A stretch of DNA of 64,000 bases. Source: Nothophoma quercina (Eukaryota > Ascomycota > Dothideomycetes > Pleosporales > Didymellaceae). Position numbers and translations under genes: made by a program. Below, in pieces: positions 11,029-22,309 of this stretch. The stretch lies in assembly GCA_021642125.1 (NCBI GenBank), contig JAKIXB010000004.1, positions 124,001 through 188,000 of the forward strand, written 5' to 3'. The notes below the pieces were generated by a model, which had not been told where the DNA came from, searched no databases, and saw only the letters and a list, made by a program, of their open reading frames with translations. Every line of letters starts with the position of its first letter. The first letter of the stretch is position 1.

Positions 11029-13246
11029 ACTTCAAAATGAACATAAGATCTCCTTGGCATATATCGTCCACCTGCTTGCAGCGTTCGTTACCTGCTTGCG
11101 TTTCCCTCAGAGTCTGCGCCGTACATGTACAACATCTTATGACCTGCAGCGTTACTCGCATACAACATTTGGAGGCTAGCGATCTATATATATTGTCTAT
11201 AGCATATGCGTACGAATGAATGACCATTGAATAGTATGCTGTTGATCGTCTACACGCAGCTCGTCCCAGACAAAGCATAAAGAACCAGAGTGACGCAGCA
11301 TATCCGACCACGTATCAAATGTACAGAGCCCATGTGAGCAGCAGTGACCGAGTAATCACGGTCTTGTTGATAATCTTACACCCACCAACCAGTGACTCTG
11401 TTACACTCCGGACAAAGCAGTGCTGACCTCGTACTAAAAGAGCGGTCTACGAACATCTTTGCTCGCTGCCAGTTCGAAAGTCGTAGTGGATTGTGCAACT
11501 GTTGGAATGGTTGCTGAATTAAGGGAGGTCATCACCGCGAATCACTTTACCCCTCGTCGCTTGACTAGCAATCTGGAGACTACGAGGTCTTCCAATGGTG
11601 AGTTGTCCTAATCACAGCATCTCATTCTTGCTTCAAGCGCTTCATCTTGCCATCCCGCGCTCTTTCTAGTAAAGCCCCCTTCATCCTTAGGTCCCGTCTC
11701 CTTACAGTTTTCCTGTCGAATTTCTCTTAATTTACTTTGAACCTCGCCTGTTTCCTCCTACTGGCTTCTTCGCCCTTTCCTGCCTTGGTGTACTTGCATT
11801 GGAGGCCTTCTGGTCTCAAGCTTCTTGTGACTTGAAGTCGCAATTTTGGCTTTTTGGTTCTGTAGGTCTCTTGTACCTTGGCTTCACCGAATCGCGGCCT
11901 GGAAGCATTCAGCACGTTTAGGCCGATGACTAAGAACAGCCTGCGGTCGCTTCAAAGACGTCCTTTCGGCAGTGAAGACTAAGCATCAAGGGCCTTGTTC
12001 ATGAGTCTATAACCATCCTTAAGTGCCTTTAAGACATCTTTGGCAAACGGAGGAGGGTATCGTGAGCAGCAAGGTGCTTTGTAACGCCCTAGTTAGCTGC
12101 AGTCCCTGCAGTCCCGTAGTACGGCTTGGTAATGATACATTCCTCCCTGGAAAGTGTCAAGATGTACCCGCCAAAGTCTGACTTTGTTAGGAGCGACTCT
12201 TCACTGAAATGGGAGACTGCAAGGAGATCGTCGGCGGTGAAGTAGTCAAGCAGGTTGGTGAAATTAATCCTAGCATCTGTGAGATGCTGGATAATGCAGT
12301 GTGGTAAAGTGCCGACGCGCTTAAGGAACCCAGGTGCTGTCAAGTCGACTTGGATGAGCCGGTGAGCCAGCGTAGCGGAGCGCTTAAGCTGAGGGCTGAA
12401 GTGCCAATATTGTCTCCGAACCCGTCCTCCTCTTCATCTTCCGAGCTTGACTCATGACTTGAGGTCTCGTTTGAGGACAGGTTTATCCTAGTCTGCTCGG
12501 ATTTCCTGCTGGCCGCAGTAAATGAAGAAGCAAGTGGAAGCTGACTTGTGCTGGCATGATGAAGGTGTCTGGTGCATAGACTGAATACGCTGACAATTAC
12601 GAAAGGAAGTCAATCCCCATCTGCTTCGCACTTCGCATAGCACCTTCCTGAGCAGGTCCTCGAGGCAGGCACTCGAAATGTAGAATGAACGTTGGGCCTA
12701 AATGTCTTTGCTACCCTGTACTTTTTATACCCATATTACAATCGCGATGCATACTACAAGCAGGGCTCTCCGCTTTTGCGGAATTGTAACGGGTGTTGAG
12801 AAGCCATGTTAAAGATTTGCTTGTGTAAAGGATGACCAATTCAGCGCTAAGCTGATGTGCTCACCTCCGAGGTCCACTCGGCACCGGCTTCGGATCTCCC
12901 TTTGCGGACATGCAAGGCGGCACGGCTACACCACTTTTGAGGCATCGATAAGCGTTTTCCATTGCTTTCTATGCATGTGCAAGCCATGACTCCTCCTGTA
13001 CATGATCTTCTGTCCCTGCATATTGTGCCACTTGAAGTAAGAGAGGTTTCACGGTTTTCTTCGGCGCGGGGTTGATTCGCGTGTAAGACGTACTGTGATA
13101 CCCTACACAGATACTTAGACATTACACAGTAGTCAGCGTCTGACAGAAGCTGCAATATAACGAGCCAGGACCGTCCATTAGGGATAGAAGACATTATCGA
13201 CAACCTCTACACTCCAATTTGAGCCTTCCCGGACCCTGCAAGCAAC
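11029..13246. other. Intergenic region of 2.2 kb between F-box gene and MFS gene
   Basis: No intact gene is recognised. The middle contains relic-like minus-strand frames, listed separately at 12089-12609. A minus-strand frame at 11727-11915 is strongly basic but has no clear homology. The last few hundred bases must contain the promoter of the MFS gene. Confidence 0.5.
12089..12609 (-). pseudogene. Possible decayed coding region in two frames
   Basis: On the minus strand a frame is open from 12609 to a TGA at 12340 and encodes a serine/acidic stretch (SSHESSSEDEEEDGFGDN). A second frame, 12343 to 12089, begins where the first stops and encodes a protein-like sequence (FTADDLLAVSHFSEESLL). 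The two overlap by a few bases in different phase, as a frameshift would produce. No good splice pair joins them by eye, and I do not recognise the family. It may be a decayed gene, a mobile-element remnant or chance open frames. Confidence 0.25.
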
Positions 13247-14710
13247 ATGACGAAACGAGCGTCCAGTCAAGCCTCAGAGGAAGAAGAGTCAATCCGCGAA
13301 GTACCGCGCGATTCCGACGATACCTCGATTCTTTCAGGCCAAGACGAACTGGAAGAGAAATGGAAGAATGGCATCAGACTGAAGGTTGATCTGCGACTGT
13401 GTTCGATTGCCGGCATCTTGTGCAGCCTCAACCTCCTCGACAGCGGCGTCATCTCCTCCGCATCCGTAACCTCCATGCTCTCTGACCTCGAACTCGACGT
13501 CGGCAATCGCTACTCCGTCTCAATCTTCATCTTCACCATCGCAAGCATCGCCTTCCAACTGCCTTCTACAATCGCCGTCCGCACCTTCGGTCCCCGCATC
13601 TGGTTCTCATTCATCACTGTTTGCTTTGGTATCATCACGCTGTGCACCGCCTTCGTGCAGACATGGCGGCAGATGATTGCGCTCCGCATTCTACTCGGTA
13701 TCGCCATGTCTGGCGTCTACCCGGGTCTTACGTATCTCCTGAGTATATGGTACACACGCAAGGAGCAACAACTCCGCTTCGCGCTCATGCAAAGTGGCGA
13801 GGTTACCGTCCTGGCAACCGGCAGCATCGTAAACTACGGCTTGAATCGTCTCAATGGCGCCCACGGGCTGAAGGGTTGGCAGTGGATGTTCATTGTGCAA
13901 GGCGCGATCACTGCGTTCCTTGGGGTGGTGACGTACTGGTGGATGCCCGACTTTCCCGAGCGCTCGCACACGTCTTTCCACTTCCTGTCCGAGTCGGAGG
14001 CCATCGTGGCTAGTAGTCGTATCCAGCACGATCGCGGCGATGCACAGGCTGACCCGTTTACGTGGAGGAAGGTGCTTGTGCATGCGAAGGATGTCAAGAT
14101 CTACGGGTTTTGCACGCTGTACTTCCTGCAAAATCTTGTATCCACCAGCATGTCGTACTTTCTGCCTATCATCCTACAGGGCGGTATGGGGTTCAATACG
14201 GGTGAGAGCATTCTGCTCTCTGCGCCGCCGTATTACTACGCTGTTATTCCGGCTATCTTATCGTCGTATGTTGGTGACAAGTTTCAGCTGCGTGGGCCAG
14301 TCATCACATTCAACTGCCTCACGCTCATCGCTGGGTTTGCGATGCTCGGATTTACGGATCAGGTCACGGTTAGGCTGGTAGGAACATATCTTGCAACGGG
14401 TGCATACGTAGCCAACTGGGCAGCCATGGCAACATATCAGGCGAATAACGTAGTGGGACAGTGGAAGAGGGTGTTCACTGCGGCAGCGGTGACTGCATGC
14501 AACGGCGCGGGTGGTATTGCTGGAAGCTTCATTGTGCGTCAACAGGAGAGCCCGAGATACCTGACTGCAGTGTGGGTTTCGATTGGCAGCCACATCTTGA
14601 TCATAGGTATTGTCGGATTGTTCAGCATCTACTTCTATATGGCGAACCAAAGGCAGAGCAGAGGCAAGAGGGTGCTGGAGGGAACGGAGGGCTTCAGGTT
14701 CACGTATTAG
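13247..14710 (+). CDS. MFS transporter, anion:cation symporter (Dal5-like) family
   Basis: Intronless frame of 487 residues with about twelve hydrophobic segments after a charged, acidic N-terminal tail of about 45 residues. Family signs are the early segment (LRLCSIAGILCSLNLLDSGV), the segment-4 region (MIALRILLGIAMSGVYPGLT) and a long central cytoplasmic loop (about 245-275) between the two six-helix halves. This family imports organic anions such as allantoate, nicotinate, pantothenate or small peptides by proton symport at the plasma membrane; the substrate here cannot be read from sequence. Length is normal. The ATG at 13247 precedes the tail and no upstream in-frame ATG is needed. No catabolic genes adjoin it, so context does not narrow the substrate. 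Confidence 0.88.
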   Translation: MTKRASSQASEEEESIREVPRDSDDTSILSGQDELEEKWKNGIRLKVDLRLCSIAGILCSLNLLDSGVISSASVTSMLSDLELDVGNRYSVSIFIFTIASIAFQLPSTIAVRTFGPRIWFSFITVCFGIITLCTAFVQTWRQMIALRILLGIAMSGVYPGLTYLLSIWYTRKEQQLRFALMQSGEVTVLATGSIVNYGLNRLNGAHGLKGWQWMFIVQGAITAFLGVVTYWWMPDFPERSHTSFHFLSESEAIVASSRIQHDRGDAQADPFTWRKVLVHAKDVKIYGFCTLYFLQNLVSTSMSYFLPIILQGGMGFNTGESILLSAPPYYYAVIPAILSSYVGDKFQLRGPVITFNCLTLIAGFAMLGFTDQVTVRLVGTYLATGAYVANWAAMATYQANNVVGQWKRVFTAAAVTACNGAGGIAGSFIVRQQESPRYLTAVWVSIGSHILIIGIVGLFSIYFYMANQRQSRGKRVLEGTEGFRFTY

Positions 14711-15175
14711 AGTGCATAATATCGCTGTAACACAGTTGCATGCACCCACTATTGGTGTAGACTCCTTTCTTAATACCCCGTTCTCGCTACAATAGGAAAG
14801 CACCTGACTCCTCACGGATTACACAACCCACGCCGGTTTCTTGATAGTGGAATACGTTTAGAGTGATATTGGTGCGAACTGCTATAGAGCCCGGTTGTCT
14901 GCAGCCTGGGCCAGGAGCTAGTTAGGGTACTGATGCTGTGCGTTCTTCACCAGACCAGAAAGACACGATGAAGTGCAAATTTGATTCAGATACAGTATAC
15001 AAAATCGTAACAAGAAAAGGACACGAAGGTCAGGTATATCCGCTCCCACCCAAATATAAGAAACTCAATCGTTGTTGACCACCTCCTCGCTGCTCTTTCT
15101 TTGCAGTTGTCTCTTTCCCCAGGCGATTGAAGGATGTGATGTGAAGGTTTCGTCGTAGTCGTCATGATTTGTTGC
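14711..15175. other. Convergent 3' intergenic region
   Basis: Tail-to-tail spacer between the MFS transporter (+) and the CYSTM gene (-). It should hold both 3' untranslated regions. No gene or repeat seen. Confidence 0.45.
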
Positions 15176-15566
15176 TTAACAGCAGTCCTCGGCGCACTCG
15201 CAGCAGTCGAGGCAACATTCACATCCCTCCTCGCACACGAAACAACAGCAGAGTACTGCCAGACAGCTGCCAAGGCAGCCCCTATCCTTCTTCTGTTTTG
15301 CTTTGCTGTGTTAGCCGGATTCTTGGAGCTATCTAGAAACTGTTACTTACGTGGAGGACCCTGCTGGTACATCGGCTGCTGGTTGTAGCCCATGGGGGGA
15401 CCCTGCTGGTACTGGCCCTGCGGAGGCCCGTAGCTTGTGAATGTCAGCACATGTCTCGTAGGCAAAGTAGATCCCAGTCTTACTTCATTTGTCCCTGAGG
15501 AGGGCCATACGCCTGTTGAGGGTATTGTGGCTGCGGGCCATTGTTGTAGTAGCCTTGCGCGGACAT
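15176..15566 (-). CDS. Small CYSTM-type cysteine-rich tail-anchored protein
   Basis: Three short exons, 15484-15566, 15351-15433 and 15176-15300, separated by two 50-nt introns (GTAAGA/GTAAGT donors), give 96 residues. The N-terminal half is Q/P/G/Y-rich (QYPQQAYGPPQG and repeats of YQQGPP). After a basic stretch (KQKKDRG) the last 33 residues form a cysteine-packed hydrophobic module (CLGSCLAVLCCCFVCEEGCE, then further CC pairs). This is the layout of CYSTM proteins, which are C-terminal membrane-embedded peptides linked to stress tolerance. The link to stress here is family knowledge, not seen directly. The small exons make this gene easy to miss. Confidence 0.85.
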
Positions 15567-16810
15567 CGTGTGACTCGTTCGAGTGTCTCAGAAAGTCGAT
15601 ATTTGAGGGTTTGCGACAATGAGCTCGAATGTTATTGCAGGAGCTTGTTGACGTCGAGCTTCAACGCGCAATACGAAAGCGTTCGATCTGCGACGGGTGG
15701 CGATGCAATAGCACAGGAACGCGGGGGGCTATCCAAAGCCAAGCTTCTCGACGGCTGGGCAAAAGCTTGTAAGGGGTTACGAATCTCGAGTGTCTCGATA
15801 AGCGTGCGCGACGATGAGAAGGCGCGAGAGTGGTGAGCGGTAACGTTCGAGGACTGAAGCTTGGGAGAGAAGAAGTGGATCAACAGGCAGGGAGCTCGAG
15901 GGCTTTAAGAGCTCAGCTGCCATCAGCGCGAGCGGAGACGATCATCTGGCCCTTTGCGCATCGGTCGGTCACATTGGGCACAGCGCATTAGCCACATCTT
16001 CCATGCGCACGATCCTTGCATTTCGCCTGGACCTTACCGGAATGCAATTGGCGCGAATAACACGGGCTGGAGGTACTCGCGCAGCATTCGTCAGCTTTGA
16101 CATCGCGCAGCGCCACAAATCCAGGTCTTCCCTGCGCCTCAACTCGGTCTTCGTATACGGAGTCTGCAAAATCTCGCACCAAGCTCGTAGAGGCTTTTGA
16201 GAGCGCCCAAGCCACGATATTTGCAGCGCGGTAAGGCGCAGACGCTTCGTCAGTCAGACTTTGATGGATCGCGCGGCACGGTTCAGCCACCTGGACTCCA
16301 CCGATGCGTTGCTAAGCTCTGCTTGGCAAAAGCTTGGTGGTGCAGGGGTGAAAGGCAGCGGACGTTTGAGCTGTTTGGCAGCTGTCACACAAGGCTTCAC
16401 TTGGGAAGATCCATGCATGGATATCTGACCGTGTCCAGACAGCATTGTTAGCGATGCAGGTCACCGGAGGTGAATGTCACGGCTGCGCGATTTTGGAAAT
16501 TGTCAATAGAAGGTCCGATTTCGTGTTGCTTCCGCCCATGCCGTTGTCTTCCAAATATCTTACTCAGCCCCCAGAACATGCCAGCAAACCTCAAATGCAA
16601 ATTACAATTGAACTACAACACGACCACAACAAACAGCACAAACACAACACATGCGATTGCTGATCCAGACAAACCAGCTATGCACCCCTTCCTTATGAAG
16701 CAGACCAAGATCCAGATAGAATTATATACATGCGTATGCGCAATGAGTATGCTCGACGATCCAAAGTCAAGTCGCAGGCACGAGATGGTTTTTGTCAAGT
16801 GACCACCATA
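15567..16810. promoter_or_regulatory. Upstream region of CYSTM gene and 3' flank of Sla1
   Basis: These 1.24 kb have no supported gene. Two AGGGG pentamers (15772-15776, 16344-16348) match the core of fungal stress response elements, which would suit a CYSTM gene. A pentamer is expected often by chance, so this is only suggestive. Confidence 0.3.
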
Positions 16811-19800
16811 TTAGAAGCCGAAAGGGTTTTGAGGAGCTGTAACGTGGTTAGCTAAAGATCAAGAAGATGCAACATGGAATGTACTTACTAGCGTTGGCAA
16901 GACTGGCCTTGCCTGTTGGCTGCGGCGCCAGCTTCTTTGCCGGCTGCACACCGAAGCGAACAGGAGGAGGAGGACCAGTCTTCTGAGGGACCAACGGCTG
17001 AGCTGTAGGCATCGAGGGCATCGGTGGCATTGGTGGCATTGGGGGTGGGCTCTGTCCGAAGCCAGTTGGCTGAGGCTGAAGAGCAGGTGGCAGGAACTGG
17101 TTGATGCCTGTAGCTTGGGGATTAAGCGGCGATGGTTGGAAGCTGTTGAAACCCGTGGGCTGGGGTTGAAATGGTGCCCGTGGTGGGTCAGCGAATGGAC
17201 TGCCGTTGCCGAAGCCCTGCTGGAACCCTTGCTGACCAAATCCGGTCTGCATTGGCTGCTGGAAACCGGTAGGCTGGGGTTGTTGGAAGGGCGCAAAACC
17301 GTTCTGTTGTTGCTGGAAGCCCGTTGGCTGAGGCATGAGGCCGTTCTGCTGGAAGTTGTTGTATCCAGAGTTCTGCTGGGGGAAGCCAGTCATCTGTTGT
17401 TGCATTCGCTGCATGTTCATCATGTTTTGCTGATCATTCAGGCTTTGTCCAGGAGGCGCCATCTGCGGCATGTTCTGGCCGCCCTGGTAGCCAGTAAGCT
17501 GGGGCATAAGAGCTGGTGGAGGCCCAAAGGCGCTGTTCTGCTGTGGGTTCTGGGGCGCAGAAGATGATCGTTGCGGGGGAGGAGCGATCAGACCTCCAGG
17601 CCCTGTCTGCTGAGGAGCTTGAGGTCGCATCCTTGGTGGTGCCATGTTTTGAGGCTGTGTCATAGCCTTGATCGCAGCAACCTGATCGAACAAAGACATG
17701 GTAGCTCCTGTAGGCTGGGGCTTCTGTTCGGGGGCCGGCGCGGGTGCTGGCGCTGGCGTAGGAGCTGGAGTGGGCTCTGGTGCCTTTGGCAGTTCCTCAG
17801 GCTTGAGTGCAGGCATGTCCAGCAGAGAAAGGTCGTTCATTGAACCAGTAAGAGCAGGAGGCTTTGGTGCGGGTGGAGCTTGCTGGGCCAGAGGCGGTGA
17901 TGCCGCCGGTGCAGAGGCAGCTTGAGTTGACCTTGCGGGCTTGACATCCCATGCATTGTCGTCGAAGCCGTTGGATCCATCAGACTTCTTCTCAGGAACA
18001 GGAGCAGAGGCCAAGGGTGTTTTCGTAGCATCTGCTGGCTTCTTGACAGCCTCATCAGACTTCTGCTCAAACGCCTTTGGGTCAATCTCGTTGTTCGTCT
18101 CGATAGCCGGAGCCGGGCGTCCCTTTCGGGTGTTGTTCCGCAATGTGCCACCTGGGCCAGAGAACAAGCCCCCAGAACCACCCTCTGTGCCAGCTTCACC
18201 GGCGTTGCGGTTGAACTGGCTGTCTAGGTATTTGGTGACACGTAAGATATCGCCTTCCTTCAAACCCAGCGTTCGCAGCAGCGCAGACGTGATATCTGGC
18301 AGATTTTCTTCGCCCATCTGGTCCTTCTCAAAGGCCTGAGCGTAGCGCTCGCAGATCTGAGGATTAACACCGCACTTCAGGAAGAAATCGAACCAGTCGT
18401 AGCTTGGCTTCTTTTGAACTGAAATTCCAGGCGATGAGGTGGCGGCTCGGTCGTTCCCACGAATTGTGCTTCTCCTCTTGATTTCCGAAAGCGGTTTGTC
18501 ATCGTCTAATGACTCGCCCGTAACGTTTTCAATATACTCCAGATCCTCGACCGACATCTTTGTGACCGGCACGGCAATCTTGACACCATTGACTTTGTGG
18601 AGGTGGATCTTGCCCTCCTTAAGAAGCAAGAACTCAGCCTCAACCTTGAAGGAGCCGGATCGATCAGTCCAGGTACGGAGCCTCGCAGGGTCTGAAGAGT
18701 TATTAATAGAGCACAAGCAATGTAGAGCAGAGACTTACTGGGCTTGGATGAGGACTTCGACGATGATGACTTAGATGACGACGATTTCGAGTCTCTGTTC
18801 GAGCTCTCGCGCATGCTTGATCTCTGTGAAGTACGACGATGGTCAGAGCTTGTTTGCAGAAGACTAGAACCACGGGCGGGTAAAGGCAGACCGGGTCCTA
18901 CCTGATCACTTCGTGCATCGCTCTTTGGCCTGTCTCGCCTCGAAGCCTGACGAGCCATCTCCTCCTCCTCCCGCCTGTTTTGCTCTACGACCGATCGTCC
19001 AGCGTTCGTTCCGGATCGTGCGACACCTGCGGGAGTGGATACGGGGACGGTTTCTGTAACCTCGACGTAGTTAGCAGGAACAACACCCTCCTTGCCGTTC
19101 TTCAGCCGTCGGACCTTCCACCACTCGTCGCTAGCAGAGTCGTCCAAGACCAAGATCTCGTCACCGAGGCCAACGGTAACCTCGTCGTCGCCCTGAGCCA
19201 TGAAATCGAAGAGCATGACACCTTTCTTCTGTACGTTGGAATGCCCAGAGCCAGCAGCAAGGACCTCACGCAGGCCTGCGCCCTTGGCAGCACCTGCAAG
19301 CTCACCAAGAGCCGACATGATCTCAGTCGCGGTGTCCTTGGCTCCACAGTGGAAATCTACGCTCTTGCTGGGCTGCTTCAACTCCATGAAGATGTGCTTC
19401 CCCTCCTGCGAGTAATACTCCATCTTGTCCGCTGACCACTCTTCCTGCGCACCGTCGCGTGCTTTCTCAGGCGCGATCATGATCATACCCCTGGGAATAT
19501 TGATGCCCAATGTAACAGGCATCTTCTTGTTCTTTCCAGGCTGAGTCAGGTACTCGTAGATGTTGTACAGGTGATACCCAGAGCCTGAAAGAGGCGTGCC
19601 TGGCCCATTATCGCGCGGCGGGGGGTCGTACGCATCGAATGTGGTGCTTCGTACTGGAGGCGACCTGACTCTATCAGGCGAAGGCGAACGCGCAGAGGCA
19701 TATTGAGGCTCAGGCGAGAACGACTGCGAGGGAGGTCGGTTCGGTAGGCGGGGCGGCGGCGCTTCTTCGTCGGACTCTTCGGGGGTGAACTGGACGCGCT

Positions 19801-20468
19801 TTCGAGGTGCTGCGCTCACGTTTGGTGGAGGAGAGATGGTTGAGCGCGGTGCTGTTTGCTCCGACTTCTTCTGGATGATGCCTGCTAGAGCAGCAGCGGG
19901 GCTCTGGTGCGGAGGGCTGTCTGGTGTGGGCGGATCCTGCTCGTCATCTGATTCAGGAGCTGCAGGACGGCGTGGAGGGAGCCCAGGCGATGTGATTGCA
20001 GCAGCAGCTGGTGCTGCCGGCGTGCCACCCTTGATGAGTTCAATGTAGTTCGCCGGGGCAAATCCGTAGTCGCCGCCAAAGCCTACAAGCGACCAGTCAG
20101 GGTCGGAGACGTCGTATACGTCGAGCACGGCGTCTTCCTGGAACGACAGCTCTTCGTCTGTCTGGCGTGTGTAATCGTAGAGAGCTTTGGCTTGCGAGAC
20201 GGGATCGGCCTAGTGAAGCGTCAATGGCTGATCTGGGCGGTGGTACGCTGAGCGTGTGTTTGCGACATACCTCCTCAATGTAGTTGTTTGGAATCAGCCC
20301 CTCGGGCTCTTCCTCCTCTCCATCGTGGCCCTTCTTCTTAGCCTTCCACCAGTCGTCGTCAGCCGAGTTCTCCAGGACCATCAGGATGTCGCCCTCAGTC
20401 AGCGCAATCTCGTTGTCGCCCTGGGGCACATAGTCGTAGAGTGCGCGGTATATGCCGAGGAACACCAT
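16811..20468 (-). CDS. sla1: Endocytic actin-patch adaptor Sla1
   Basis: Exons 20271-20468, 18739-20209, 16889-18691 and 16811-16836 give 1165 residues. Order of parts: SH3-1 at 3-66 (YRALYDYVPQGDNEIALTEG), SH3-2 at about 70-127 (KALYDYTRQTDEELSF), a proline-rich linker, SH3-3 at about 396-451 (LFDFMAQGDDEVTVG), SHD1 at about 560-612 (FKVEAEFLLLKEGKIHLHKV), and a SAM-like SHD2 at about 648-715 (YDWFDFFLKCGVN). The C-terminal third has about ten copies of a PQxTG(F) motif in Q/P-rich sequence. The last exon encodes only seven whole residues ending NPFGF. Sla1 couples cargo (NPFxD-type signals, bound by SHD1), clathrin and the Las17/Pan1 machinery at endocytic sites; the TG repeats are Pan1/End3 contact or Prk1-type phosphorylation sites in yeast. 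Confidence 0.95.
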
Positions 20469-21176
20469 TGTGACGTTTGGCGGTGCAGCGCACCTTCTTC
20501 GCGAGTATGCGTGTGTTTACGTGGGTTACGTGGTTTGCGGATGAGCTGGAGCTCGGCGGAGGTGACGGGGGTCGCTGTTGTACCCTCGAGGGGCTGGCGC
20601 AGGGGCAGGCTGGCCGAGGCCTGAGTGAGCTCGAGCAGCACCTGCAGGAAGCAGATGCACAGAATCGCTATCAAGGTAATTGTTTGGCGGAGTAAGACCA
20701 AACACACGTGCAAAGAGGACGCTCGTGCTGTTCTGCCGCAAGGATGAGACACTTGCAACGACGTTAACCTGGCGGCTGAGAGTCGCACTACTGGCCATCG
20801 CCGGCCTGCATCTAGCTCCACAATTCCGACGTCAACGTGCTGCTATCCCACGCTTGTCCAGCTTTCCTTTGTTCCACAGATGACGGCTCAACCTTGGAAT
20901 TCGTAAAATCTGACCTTCTCCGACTTCAACTGTACTCTATGACATCTGCGCGCTCATTTGACAATAGCAACAACACATCTTGCAAACTCTCAAAACCTTG
21001 ATGCCCAACGTCCGGAACGATCTCGGTCGACCACACTATGTTGACCATTCCAGGAGTTCCTCAGGAACTTATCAACGAACTGAGATCTTGAAATGTCTTC
21101 TGCAAATCCAATATAGTCTCTGAGCGCGACTACTATTCATCTTGTCTAGTCTGTACTCTTGCTCTCATCTAGCAAC
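20469..21176. promoter_or_regulatory. Sla1 upstream region
   Basis: These 708 bases lie 5' of Sla1 and 3' of the small membrane-protein gene, both on the minus strand. Open frames here are shadows without domain signs. No specific site is recognised. Confidence 0.4.
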
Positions 21177-21718
21177 TCAAGCTCTTCGACCCTTACCAGC
21201 ACCACCCTCAAGCCTGCTTGTCTCCAACCACCAGCCAATCCACGTCAAGCTGACCAGCACCGGAAATCCATACGCCTGCGGCTTCCCCTCACCAAATTGC
21301 GGGTCCATCCAGCCTGCTCCAGGATATAAGATGCCCGATAGACTGCTCAAATACATCAGATTCTGAAGCACAAGCACCCAGGTCAGATGCAACTTCTGCT
21401 CCTTGGGCGAAGCCGTTCCGGGTAGGAGAGCGAAGAGGATGTAGAACGTTATCAATCCGATGAACAGGCCGATGGACATGGTTTGGCCATTGTGGTAGCG
21501 GGCGTGGGGTGGCCAGTTGGGGTTGTAGATGTGTGTTTCGCTGGAAGGCTGTCAGGGTCATCAAAGAAGAGACACATGGTTCCCAGAAGTCAGGCCATTT
21601 GCATGATCATGATCAGCACTCACTTCCAATCTGCTAGGAACGGTCCGATCAATGTGATAAGATTCACGACGGATATGATCGATTTGCCGACTGTAAATGT
21701 TGGGGTCCTCGCTGACAT
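21177..21718 (-). CDS. Small fungal multi-span membrane protein (DUF6640-like)
   Basis: Two exons, 21624-21718 and 21177-21540, join across an 83-nt intron (GTGAGT donor, TTCCAG acceptor) to give 152 residues. Four hydrophobic segments are visible: about residues 12-29, 50-70, 78-95 and 118-138. The conserved-looking core after the junction (NETHIYNPNWPPHARYHNGQ) resembles small fungal integral membrane proteins grouped under a domain of unknown function; DUF6640 is my best match from memory. Role and membrane are unknown. The start ATG at 21718 is the only one that gives a first exon in phase with the core. Confidence 0.75.
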
Positions 21719-22309
21719 CTTGAAAGGCCGTCGAGGAAATCGGGGGTCAACTCAGTATGGACGTTCACAGCTGTATATGTGAGAAGTTACACAACGGCTC
21801 CGATGCCGGCATAATCGGTGTTCGCTCTATGCAAAGGCCGCGGTGGGTGTATGACGTATGGGCTCTAGTATGTTTATAGTGTTCATTCGACAACACCGGA
21901 GGACGCGGTCATGATCAAGGTCCGAGATGATTCCCGACATAATGTTCTACATACTTTGTTTCACACTCACTTAAGTTAAACAGCCGGTTGAAATGGGAAA
22001 TGTACTCAATTGTGACGAGATGTGGAGAGAAATAGTCATAGCTGGAGTACATAAGTACTCTCACAGCCTATACGCAGAGAAACCAGAGTTGAAGCGGAGA
22101 GTAGTCCTACCGCATGCCAAATGAAAACGCCGATAGATGTGGGTATGATATGCACCGTTTCCTTCTTTCCTAAAGGCCAACACGCCGGATGCTTTCACAA
22201 ATGCTGGTATATCGAAAACAAAACGCCAGATGCAGCGTGCTCGAAAGCTGGTGCAGTACTGCCAAATGCAGACGAACAGATCATGTACAACAGGACGAGC
22301 CTTGCATCA
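21719..22309. promoter_or_regulatory. Upstream region of the small membrane-protein gene
   Basis: This 591-base spacer is flanked by two minus-strand genes and holds the promoter of the small membrane protein and the 3' end of the Sds3-like gene. No reading frame with support was found. Confidence 0.4.

Noticed and set aside
15772..16348. AGGGG pentamers as proven stress elements for the CYSTM gene
   Set aside because: A 5-base match is expected by chance in 1.2 kb; kept only as a weak remark.
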